NCBI RefSeq assembly: GCF_004962245.1
Contig: NZ_SUHQ01000016.1
Span: 62,001 to 126,000 of the forward strand
From: Mesorhizobium sp.
GTDB lineage: Bacteria > Pseudomonadota > Alphaproteobacteria > Rhizobiales > Rhizobiaceae
Direction: 5' to 3'
DNA: 64,000 bases
In this document: piece after piece, positions 45,847 through 53,489 of the stretch
How the letters are laid out: the number at the start of each line of letters is the position of its first letter
Numbering within the stretch: position 1 is the first letter of the stretch
Notes under the pieces: generated by a model
What the model was told of the DNA's origin: nothing
Database searches by the model: none
Seen by the model: the letters and a program-made list of their open reading frames with translations, nothing else
Program-made: the position numbers and the translations under genes

Positions 45847-46098
45847 CTATCCTCTTTGCCCATCTCGCTTGCTTCGTTTCAACAGTTCTTGCAAACCGCT
45901 GTCTTTGTCCGGCAGAGAGGTGAAAGCGATGTCGAGAGCGACACGATCCCAGACGGCGCGGCTGTTGATGCGTTTGGGCTTCGGCATGCGCCCATCGGCA
46001 ACCATTTCGTCAAAAAGCGTCGATCCGACACCAATATAACGGGCTGCTTCCTCACGAGAAAGGCCTCGTGGGGGATACGAGATTGCGTCACTCTTCAT
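45847..46098 (-). CDS. AlpA/excisionase-like DNA-binding protein
   Basis: 83 residues from ATG 46098; the frame extends to 46194 without a better start. The pattern GLSREEAARYIGVGSTLFDE then MVADGRMPKPKRINSRAVWD is that of MerR-like/HTH_17 excisionases and AlpA regulators. Same strand as the small XRE gene and the integrase, so together they form an integration module. Confidence 0.85.
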   Translation of the reverse strand: MKSDAISYPPRGLSREEAARYIGVGSTLFDEMVADGRMPKPKRINSRAVWDRVALDIAFTSLPDKDSGLQELLKRSKRDGQRG

Positions 46099-46365
46099 GG
46101 ACGCTGCCTCATCTCGGATACTCTGGGCGTGGTTGGTGTCGAAGCACAAAGCCTCATGCTGATTACCGCTTCGCAGCGACGAGATCGTGCTCACTTAAAT
46201 AAGAGGATCCCGTTAAGCGGAAGCGGCCTGACTAGGTCCGTTCGGCGCAAACTGGTAGCAACGTGTGAACCGGATGAATCACGGCAGGAGAGCGTCTCTA
46301 AGCGGACTCGTGGGCCAAGTCCGTGGACGGCTATCGCTCAGGCGAGAATCCGGTGGAACGACCCT

Positions 46366-46610
46366 CAACAGCGGGCTCTCGCGGTTGCACGCGAGCGCGG
46401 CATGAACAGGCCCCGGTGCGGATCACCAATCCGGCAAAGACCATCGTCGATTGCTTCAAATACCGCAACAAGATTGGACTCGACATCGCCATCGAGGCGC
46501 TTCGCGATTGTTTGCGGCTTAAGCGAGCGACAATCGATGAGCTCTGGCACTTTGCTGGAATCGATCGTGTACAGAATGTCATCCGGCCTTACCTCGAGGC
46601 CACCGTATGA
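46366..46610 (+). pseudogene. Remnant of AbiEi-type antitoxin (type IV TA)
   Basis: The N-terminal scrap QQRALAVARERGMNRP (46366-46413) lies in one frame. The C-terminal part ITNPAKTIVDCFKYRNKIGL then DIAIEALRDC...ATIDELWHFA (46416-46610) lies in another frame. In intact AbiEi proteins about 110 residues separate these blocks; here they are fused by deletion and a frame change. The end overlaps the toxin remnant as ATGA, as in intact abiE operons. Family recognition is from memory of motif text. Confidence 0.75.
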
Positions 46611-47213
46611 CGCGAAAGTCGCTGCGGAATATTGGCGCTTCGGTCCGGGCCCGATTGCGTCATCGCGCACGTGAGCAAAAAGAAAAAGGTGCGATGCTGT
46701 TCAACCTCTGGTCCGAGACGCCTTATCGATCGACGGGCGATCTCGATCTTCTCGGATTTGGTGACGAAGATCCCCAGCGCTTAGCCAGCGCTTTTCGTGA
46801 GATTTGCGCCCTCGATGTTGAGGACGGGCGTCGTATTCAAGCCAAACACCATGCGAACGGAGCTAGCCCGGCCAGAGAATGAATACAGCGGCGTCCGTCT
46901 CACTGTCGGTGCGGACATTTCTGGTGCGCGTTTGCTGGTTCAGATCGACATCGGCTTCGGGGGCCCAACCTTCGACCGACGCAACACCCGTCTCCCAGCC
47001 GAGACGCCGATTGCGCTCACGTCAGAGTTTTCTGAATCCCCGACCAAACAAGCTCAATGGCGCGCCTTTCTTCAACGAACAGCTATCACGCATGCACCTG
47101 CACCGCTCCCTAAGTTGATGCTGGCAGTCACTGAGTTTGTCATGCCCCCAACGCGGGCGGCCCTGGCTAGCACAGCGTTCGATCACACATGGGAAGCTGG
47201 CCCCTGGACATAA
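46607..47213 (+). pseudogene. Remnant of AbiEii nucleotidyltransferase toxin
   Basis: Starts MTRKSLRNIGASVRARLRHR and keeps GAMLFNLWSETPYRSTGDLD then LLGFG, the nucleotidyltransferase motif. About 30 residues are missing before GAMLF. Near 46825 the frame shifts by one base (DVEDG to TGVVF). GVRLTVGADISGARLLVQID continues in the second frame, then jumps across a further gap of about 70 residues to LPAETPIALTSEF and the C-terminal FVMPP. No function possible in this state. Confidence 0.78.
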
Positions 47214-47408
47214 AAGCTGTTGGATCATCACAAATGATAGCTTCAGCTGCCGATCGCTGCAGTCCCGAACTGTAAATTCACGAGATCGTCCCTCTTCGCC
47301 CCTTCTGGTCAGTCCTATGGCAGGTTTTTCCTGAGGTGTCGGCATAGACAAGTTCAAGGGCGGTGCACGCAGCTGACCTTCAGGGAACTCGCTCTTAGGC
47401 GAGCGGAA

Positions 47409-48431
47409 CTACGGCTTAGTCCTGATCCCACCCCCGCTGGCCGCGATGTGCGCTCGCAGAGGATCGTGAATCTCCAACATGGGAGGTGGGGCATTTCGTC
47501 CACCTCTGGTCACTGACGCCATAATTTCGGCAGGGGCGGCGCGATCAAGGATGCTGCGGCCAAGGTTACGCCTTTTGAAAGCCTGCATAATCGAGAGGAA
47601 CGGCAGTTTCAGGTCGCGCGGCCGGCAGCACTCGCCGTAGCGCCGACCTGATCCGCAGCTGCAAAGTTCAGCCTCCTTGAACTGGAGTAGCCGATAGTAA
47701 GGGTCAGATTGCCCTAGATCATCCGGCATCGCATGCTGGCGTCCTGGCCACCGATCAAACACCACCAAGTGCAGGTGACGGAGCGCCCACACGCTGTAGA
47801 GGTCCAGCAAGGTGCACAAGTCGCCGCCCGGCGACCAAGCTTTGTCGAGCTCCGCGTGATAAGCGCACACCGAGCCATCAGGGAAATTGGTGTGCCGCGG
47901 GCCGATCCATTCGACCTGCCCATCTTGCTCCCAGAACGCCCATCCGCGCGGCTCCACCGCTGGTGTGTCTGGCAAGGCGATAAGACATATGGCTTCCCGC
48001 GCTAGGCCATCTATGACGCGGCTGCGAGCGAGAAGCCATACTCCGTGGTCATCAGGGAGGAGAGTTGCGCCGGGGTATGCCCGTTGCACATCCTCTAGCT
48101 GCCGGGCGTAGCTGCCGGCGAGGCCGACGACCCGTGATCCGGCACGGGGCGGCCGTGATCGACCGGGCGACCCTTGCCGTCGGGTGGACCCTTGCCATGC
48201 CCGGGCTGCGGGTCCTCGCGCTCTTTGTTGCTGCTCATCACTTTTCTCCTGGACAGGTGCTAAGGTGGGCTGCGGATCGAGAATCACAATGCCCCGATCC
48301 CTCACCCTCACGGGCTGGCGCGCGTCCAAACCGTCGCCAATCCGTTGCAACTCAGCCCGCGCATCGCCGCTCAACAACACTTCCATTTTGCCTGTCGATG
48401 TGCGAATCTGTGTCACCAGCACAGGATGCAT
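47409..48431 (-). CDS. E2 (ubiquitin-conjugating-like) protein with C-terminal SEC-C motif
   Basis: 340 residues from ATG 48431 (a Met at codon 16 is an alternative; neither has a ribosome site). Residues 105-230 look like a prokaryotic E2/UBC fold: RGWAFWEQDGQVEWIGPRHT, then HTN (180-182), DGSVCA with candidate catalytic Cys189, and DKAWSPGGDL with the conserved Trp199, mirroring eukaryotic HPN...G.VCL...W.P. Residues 257-269 (CSCGSGRRYGECC) are a SEC-C zinc motif. Residues 60-100 are a basic Arg/Gln/Pro linker. No E1, JAB or ubiquitin-like gene is adjacent. The divergent neighbour is an XRE-ImmA regulator. Confidence 0.75.
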   Translation of the reverse strand: MHPVLVTQIRTSTGKMEVLLSGDARAELQRIGDGLDARQPVRVRDRGIVILDPQPTLAPVQEKSDEQQQRARGPAARAWQGSTRRQGSPGRSRPPRAGSRVVGLAGSYARQLEDVQRAYPGATLLPDDHGVWLLARSRVIDGLAREAICLIALPDTPAVEPRGWAFWEQDGQVEWIGPRHTNFPDGSVCAYHAELDKAWSPGGDLCTLLDLYSVWALRHLHLVVFDRWPGRQHAMPDDLGQSDPYYRLLQFKEAELCSCGSGRRYGECCRPRDLKLPFLSIMQAFKRRNLGRSILDRAAPAEIMASVTRGGRNAPPPMLEIHDPLRAHIAASGGGIRTKP

Positions 48432-48478
48432 TCTGGGAGGGACGTGTCAACGCGTGCTGATCGCACAATTGGGTGAAA

Positions 48479-49414
48479 ATGAACGAATTTGAGGAAAAGC
48501 TCGTCAGGGCAGTCCGCGAGAAGCGAGAACGTGAAGGCCTCAGTATAAGAGCGCTGTCGGCAATCGTGGGGATCAGCTTTTCCACGCTGGCCCGAATCGA
48601 GCGGGGCGAAGGATCGCCCGACAACAACTCCAAGATAAGGCTGCTCGAGTGGCTCGGCCCGGATGCCGATCAACACGAGCTTGGCTTTGATCGGGTGGCA
48701 TTCGTCCACTTCCGCGCCGGGAAGAACGCGTCCTCCGGGACAGTGCAAACCCTGCTGCGGGCCGCCGTGTGTGTTCGGCGGCACTATGCCGAGGGTGACA
48801 CATCAGAGCCGAGCAACGCCCCGACAGATGCTGACGTTATCCCTATGTCCAAGGAAGAACTGGAGCAGACGGCTGAAGCTTTCCGAAAGGACCTGGGATT
48901 GAAAAAGAACGATCCATTGGACCCGTTTTTTTTGGTTGTTGATTCGGTCACAGTAGAGCGCCTAGGACATTCATCCTGCGTCGATGAGAAGACAAAGAAC
49001 ACGCTTGCAGGACCATCCCGTAACGAGTGGTCGGCAATGAGCGTTCCCTTGAACGCTGATCAGGATAGCTGGGTCGTGTTCCTAAACGACTACCATACCG
49101 TTGAGAGACAAAGAGTAACGCTGCTTGAAGAGTATTGGCACATTCTTTCCGGGCATAAGCTAACTAAGATAGCGAAGATTGCCGGCTCCTTCGGTCGTAC
49201 TTATGACAGTGCCGAAGAACACGACGCTTATTTCCTAGCGTCGGCGACTTTGCTTCCACGAGATGCGATCAAGCGCATGGTCTCGGACGGCAAGAGTGCT
49301 GCTGAGATCGCGTCCTTCTTCGGGACCTCACCAGAACTTGTCGAATATCGAATAAAGCGCCTCGGAATTTGGCGCGATCATATTGGAAAGAAGGTAAGCC
49401 TCGCCAAGCCATAA
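48479..49414 (+). CDS. XRE-HTH regulator fused to ImmA/IrrE-like domain with altered HExxH
   Basis: 311 residues from ATG 48479. HTH near residues 20-45: LSIRALSAIVGISFSTLARI then ERGEGSP. The ImmA/IrrE-like region begins near 145 (DPFFLVVDSVTVERLG). The metallopeptidase motif reads LLEEYWHILSGHK, with Glu217 in place of the first His of HExxH, and the later EEHDAYFLASATLLP helix is kept. Metal binding or cleavage may be impaired or changed. AT-richer than its neighbours. Divergent from the E2 gene, 47 bp apart. Confidence 0.85.
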   Translation: MNEFEEKLVRAVREKREREGLSIRALSAIVGISFSTLARIERGEGSPDNNSKIRLLEWLGPDADQHELGFDRVAFVHFRAGKNASSGTVQTLLRAAVCVRRHYAEGDTSEPSNAPTDADVIPMSKEELEQTAEAFRKDLGLKKNDPLDPFFLVVDSVTVERLGHSSCVDEKTKNTLAGPSRNEWSAMSVPLNADQDSWVVFLNDYHTVERQRVTLLEEYWHILSGHKLTKIAKIAGSFGRTYDSAEEHDAYFLASATLLPRDAIKRMVSDGKSAAEIASFFGTSPELVEYRIKRLGIWRDHIGKKVSLAKP

Positions 49415-49460
49415 CAATAATGCCCCCTAGGACTGTTTTTGAGGATCTGGTAGTTTGGCG

Positions 49461-49500
49461 GCCGGAACTGCGGCCTTACAGACAAACCCGCAGTTCCGGC
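49461..49500. other. Perfect 13-bp inverted repeat between convergent genes
   Basis: GCCGGAACTGCGG (49461-49473) and CCGCAGTTCCGGC (49488-49500) with a 14-nt loop, then two copies of AGGCGACCGT. Lies between the convergent ImmA-like and integrase genes. No T tract; possible terminator or element end. Confidence 0.5.
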
Positions 49501-49599
49501 GGCAGGCGACCGTTAGGCGACCGTCGCCAGCATTGACAGCGAACTTTCAGTTTTCGCCGATTCCTGCCCGAAGAGCGGACCGTCGGCTCTCATCCCAGA

Positions 49600-50853
49600 T
49601 CAAGACGTTGGGTACATCGCTGCCAGGCGTCCGGAAGCGGCGCGTCCTGCACCACGAATGCTATGACGATGTTCATGATGCGGCAGCTTCAGCTCGTCCA
49701 AATGGTCAGCCCACCACTGCATCATTCTCACGCGTTCATCCCAATGTTCGCCGCGGGCATAAGCTCGCCTGACATTGTTGCCTTCCACGTGCGCAAGTTG
49801 ACGTTCGACAGCATCGGGATGCCACTTACCGCTTTCGTTGAGCAAGCTCGACGCAGTCGCCCGAAAACCATGCGCCGTGGCCTCGTTCTTGCGATAGCCA
49901 AGCCGGCGCAAAGCGGCATTAAGGGTGTTGTCGGAAATCGGGCGCGTGGTCGTGCGGACACTGGGGAACAGAAGCATCCCGTCTCCATATACCTCGCGCA
50001 GCCGCTTCAGGAGGTTGAGCGCCTGGGTCGACAAAGGAACACTATGCGGTCGCCGCATTTTTGCTCGAGCGGCAGGAATCGTCCAGACTGCTTTGTCGAA
50101 GTCGAATTCGGGCCATTCAGCGGCGCGCAGCTCTCCGGGGCGGGGAAACAGGAGCGCCATCAAATTCAGTGCGATTTGGGTGCCTGGCTGCCCATCGTAC
50201 GAATCAATCGAGCGCAAAAGAGCACCGAACTCCTTCGGGTCGGTAATTGCAGCTCGCGGTGTTACCGTTGGCCTAACAAGAGCGTCCCTGAGCGCCAAGG
50301 TGGGATCAGCATTGGCGCGAGCGGTGGCAATCGCGTAACGAAATATACTTCCGATTGTTGATCGAAGCCGACGGGCCGATTCGTGTCGACCACGAACTTC
50401 CACTTCCCGCAACACATTGAGAACGGACGGCGCATCAATCGCCCTTATCGACTGGTCGCCCAAAGTCGGATAGGCGAAAGAGAGCAACCACTTGTTCTTA
50501 GTGATCGTCCTTTCCGCACGGCCCTCCTTTTCTAGTTTAGCGATGAATTCGTCTGCAATGACGCGGAAGCTATCGCGCGTGTCAGCATTCCGCTCCTGCT
50601 TCTCACGTGCGGGGTCTATTCCCTTCATCAGCAGCCGCTTTGCCTCATCTCGTGCCTGTCGAGCCTCCGCCAGGGACAGAAGCGGATAGCTTCCCAGTGC
50701 CAGGAGCTTCTGTTTGCCATCGAAGCGATAGGCAAGGCGCCACAGGCGTGAGCCGGTCGGTTGTACCCATAGCTGGAGACCGCCTCCATCGGAGATTTTC
50801 CGAAGTTTAGGCCCTGGGCGGGCATTTCGACATTTCACGTCAGAGAGTGTCAT
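49600..50853 (-). CDS. P4-type tyrosine integrase (tRNA-Phe-associated)
   Basis: 417 residues from ATG 50853. Opens with the P4-integrase N-domain (LSDVKCRNARPGPKLRKISD then GGGLQLWVQPTGSRLWRLAY), and has the DUF4102-type linker, core domain (AERTITKNKWLLSFAYPTLG), and catalytic region with Arg (LFPRPGELRAAEW), HGFRATASSLLNE and HVEGNNVRRAYARG with Tyr. The start faces the tRNA-Phe 3' end 213 bp away, the standard layout. M. loti symbiosis islands use the same tRNA-Phe target with a P4-type IntS. Confidence 0.93.
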   Translation of the reverse strand: MTLSDVKCRNARPGPKLRKISDGGGLQLWVQPTGSRLWRLAYRFDGKQKLLALGSYPLLSLAEARQARDEAKRLLMKGIDPAREKQERNADTRDSFRVIADEFIAKLEKEGRAERTITKNKWLLSFAYPTLGDQSIRAIDAPSVLNVLREVEVRGRHESARRLRSTIGSIFRYAIATARANADPTLALRDALVRPTVTPRAAITDPKEFGALLRSIDSYDGQPGTQIALNLMALLFPRPGELRAAEWPEFDFDKAVWTIPAARAKMRRPHSVPLSTQALNLLKRLREVYGDGMLLFPSVRTTTRPISDNTLNAALRRLGYRKNEATAHGFRATASSLLNESGKWHPDAVERQLAHVEGNNVRRAYARGEHWDERVRMMQWWADHLDELKLPHHEHRHSIRGAGRAASGRLAAMYPTS

Positions 50854-51066
50854 TGTCCAATGCTTTTTGCTGGTGAGTGATACCAACAGGGTAGACGGAT
50901 ACCAACGAAGAAACCAACAGCTCGAAGCCGTTGGACCAAATGCGATCACCTGCTTCGGAATACGCCAAAGCGCGATGAGGCCGTCAAAAAAGCGCCTATT
51001 TTCAAAAGTTTACGCGAACAGCAGCGTGGAAGGCTTGGCGGAAGGGAGTGTAGGGAGAAGGGGGAA

Positions 51067-51142
<76 letters not shown>

Positions 51143-51339
51143 CTGTTCCGGCACGCGGGCAGTTCCGCACACCGGATTTCACGAAAGCGCCGCAGGCGCC
51201 CCTTGAAAGCGCGTGGGTTATAGCACGGGAATTCGGCCTGTCCAGCGCTTAAGCGTTGATTTCAGGCGGGAAACGAGCAGTTGCCCGACAGGACGATTCA
51301 TCGAGCTCGGTCGAGGTCGGCGGGCCGTGCCGAATGGCC

Positions 51340-51537
51340 TCATTTGGGAGGGTCGTTGTCCGTTTCGTCCTCGTCGTCGCGGCCCGGAATGACGTAGACG
51401 CCCTTGAGCCAGCGGTTGAGGTCGATGTCCTTGCAGCGTACCGAGCAGAACGGATAGGTCTCGCGCGCCGACGGCTTGCCGCATTCGGGGCAGGGCCGCT
51501 TGGGGCGCAGCGGCGTGACCTTGTCGTCCGAGCTCAT
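51340..51537 (-). CDS. yacG: DNA gyrase inhibitor YacG
   Basis: 65 residues. The zinc knuckle is intact: RPCPECGKPSARETYPFCSV then RCKDIDLNRWL (C-x2-C ... C-x3-C). E. coli YacG (65 residues) binds GyrB and blocks its activity. 31 nt after maf on the same strand, last gene of the murA-to-yacG cluster. Confidence 0.93.
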   Translation of the reverse strand: MSSDDKVTPLRPKRPCPECGKPSARETYPFCSVRCKDIDLNRWLKGVYVIPGRDDEDETDNDPPK

Positions 51538-51568
51538 GGTTGCCCCATATTCATGGCCACCGCCGAGC

Positions 51569-52195
51569 TCATGGCCGAGCTGACAGCCAGTTGGCGTGCA
51601 CCTTGAAGCCCTCGCCGGTCAGAAGCGCCACCGTCTCGTAGAGGGGCAGGCCGACGACGTTGGTGTAGGAGCCGACAAGCTTGACGACGAAGGCGCCGGC
51701 GAGGCCCTGGACGGCATAGCCGCCGGCCTTGCCGCGCCATTCTCCCGAGGCCACATAGGCGTCGATTTCGGCGCGTGGCAGCCGCTTGAAACGCACCCTG
51801 GTCTCGACCAGCCGCTGGCGCAGCTTGCCGCCCGGCGTGATCAGGCAGATGCCGGAATAGACCCGGTGCGAACGGCCGGACAGCAGGCCGAGGCAATTGG
51901 CGACGTCGTCGAGCGTTTCGGCCTTTGGCAGGATGCGCCGGCCGACGGCGACCACGGTGTCGGCGGCCAGCACGAAGCTGGGCGGATAGTCGTCCTCGGT
52001 TTTTAGCGACGCCAGCGCCTTCTCGGCCTTTTCCTTCGACAGGCGCTTGGCCAGCGAGCGCGGATGCTCGGCGCGCATCGGCGTCTCGTCGACACCAGAC
52101 GGCAGCACGCGATCCGGCTCGATGCCGGCCTGCTGCAGGAGTTCGATCCGGCGCGGCGAACCCGAGGCAAGCACGAGCTTCTGCAAATTGCTCAT
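51569..52195 (-). CDS. maf: Maf-family nucleotide pyrophosphatase
   Basis: 208 residues. Family motifs: LVLASGSPRRIELLQQAGIE (SxSPRR), VDETPM, LAADTVVAVG (catalytic Asp) and SGRSHRVYSGICLI. Maf proteins hydrolyse non-canonical or modified NTPs and can arrest septation when overproduced. Between infA and yacG, the usual alphaproteobacterial order. Confidence 0.94.
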   Translation of the reverse strand: MSNLQKLVLASGSPRRIELLQQAGIEPDRVLPSGVDETPMRAEHPRSLAKRLSKEKAEKALASLKTEDDYPPSFVLAADTVVAVGRRILPKAETLDDVANCLGLLSGRSHRVYSGICLITPGGKLRQRLVETRVRFKRLPRAEIDAYVASGEWRGKAGGYAVQGLAGAFVVKLVGSYTNVVGLPLYETVALLTGEGFKVHANWLSARP

Positions 52196-52222
52196 CGCGA
52201 TCCCGGCCGAACTCTGACGATC

Positions 52223-52441
52223 TTACTTGAAACGGTAGGTGATGCGGCCCTTGGTCAGGTCGTAGGGTGTCATCTCGACCAGAACCTTGTCGCCGGTCAG
52301 CACGCGGATGCGGTTCTTGCGCATGCGGCCGGCCGTATGGGCGATGATCTCGTGTTCGTTTTCAAGCTTCACCCTGAACATCGCGTTGGGCAACAATTCC
52401 GTGACGACACCCGGAAACTCGAGGACTTCTTCCTTCGGCAT
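52223..52441 (-). CDS. infA: Translation initiation factor IF-1
   Basis: 72 residues, an S1/OB-fold protein of exactly the usual length: [40 protein letters not shown] and [20 protein letters not shown]. Binds the ribosomal A site during initiation. 27 nt before maf. Confidence 0.98.
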
Positions 52442-52528
52442 TCGATACCTTTGCTTGGATGGGGATTCCCAGCGCCCGGCCGGAATTTGGGCGGAACCTA
52501 TATGATAATCGCGCGCTTGTGAACATGC

Positions 52529-52996
52529 TTAATCAGCGCCGCTTTTTGCCTCCGGCGCTGCAAAACGGCCGCCGATCCGCGCCTTCAGCCGTTCGCGCAC
52601 CTCGCGGTAGGCGGCCATGATCTGCTCACGCGTGCCGACGACATCAGTTGGATCCGGCATCGGCCAGTATTCGACATCGACAGCGAGCGAGCGGGTAAGC
52701 TCGAGCGCGGTGTGATGGGCTTCCGGCGACAGCGTGACGATCAGGTCGAAATAGTCGTCCTCGAGATCGTCCAGCGTCCTCGGATGCCGTTCGCCCAGCG
52801 ACAGGCCTTCCTCGGCCAGCACGGCGTCGACGAATGGGTCGCGTTCGCCGCCGCGCACCCCGGCCGACGCCACGAAAGTGGTCGCCGGAAGCATCCGGCG
52901 CGCCAGCAACTCGGCCATCGGCGAGCGCACGGCGTTCATGCCGCACACAAAGAGGATCGAGCGGGGCAGGATCGAGCGGGGCAGAGGGGCAGGCAG
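52529..52996 (-). CDS. Low-molecular-weight phosphatase/arsenate-reductase-like protein, non-canonical start
   Basis: The active-site loop is FVCGMNAVRSPMAE (C-x5-R) with DxxD-type PDPTD late, as in LMW tyrosine phosphatases. The frame is open up to the TGA near 53089, but no ATG, GTG or TTG occurs before the catalytic loop except the GTG one residue ahead of the Cys, which would remove the first strand. I therefore place the start at CTG 52996, five nt after GAGG and next to the UPF0262 stop; 155 residues result. A 15-bp tandem duplication (52955-52984) doubles the LPRSI segment. The start is inference. Confidence 0.75.
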   Translation of the reverse strand: MPAPLPRSILPRSILFVCGMNAVRSPMAELLARRMLPATTFVASAGVRGGERDPFVDAVLAEEGLSLGERHPRTLDDLEDDYFDLIVTLSPEAHHTALELTRSLAVDVEYWPMPDPTDVVGTREQIMAAYREVRERLKARIGGRFAAPEAKSGAD

Positions 52997-52997
52997 G

Positions 52998-53483
52998 TCA
53001 GCCTCGCCAGTGCAGCACGCAGACCAGCGTGAACAGCCGGCGCGCCGTGTCGAAATCGATGTCGATCTTGCCGGCCAGCCGGTCCATCAAGGTCTGCGAG
53101 CCCTCATTGTGCAGGCCGCGCCGGCCCATGTCGATCGCCTCGATCTGGCTGGGCGTCGAGGTGCGGATGGCCTCGTAATAGCTTTCGCAGATCATGTAAT
53201 AGTCCTTGACGATGCGCCTGAGCGGCGTCAGCGACAGGATGTGGGTGACCACGGCGGCACCATCCTCGCGCGTCACCGCAAAGACCAGGCGGGATTCGGC
53301 CAGCGACAGCTTCAGCCGATAGGGTCCGGCGCCGTCGTCATTGACCGGCTGAAAGCGGTTCTCCTCGATCAGGTCGAAGATCGCCACCGCCCGCTCATGC
53401 TCGACATCGGGCGTCGAACGGCCGATCGATTCGTCGAGTTCGACATCGATCAGCCTGGCATGGGTTCGATCGTAGTCCGACAT
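52998..53483 (-). CDS. UPF0262 family protein
   Basis: 161 residues. Matches the conserved alphaproteobacterial family: RLIDVELDESIGRSTPDVEH then ERAVAIFDLIEENRF, LSLTPLRRIVKDYYMICESY and MGRRGLHNEGSQTLMDRL. Function unknown, always near hisD. Six nt after hisD; the downstream phosphatase frame begins directly past its stop. Confidence 0.94.
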   Translation of the reverse strand: MSDYDRTHARLIDVELDESIGRSTPDVEHERAVAIFDLIEENRFQPVNDDGAGPYRLKLSLAESRLVFAVTREDGAAVVTHILSLTPLRRIVKDYYMICESYYEAIRTSTPSQIEAIDMGRRGLHNEGSQTLMDRLAGKIDIDFDTARRLFTLVCVLHWRG

Positions 53484-53489
53484 GTCAGT

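Noticed and set aside
46640..46665. TCCGGGCCC match to the tRNA-Ile 3' end as attachment site
   Set aside because: Only nine bases agree and the match lies in the toxin remnant's coding sequence; too short for an att core.
49455..49772. 105-codon plus-strand frame
   Set aside because: Overlaps the inverted repeat and the integrase end; no family features.
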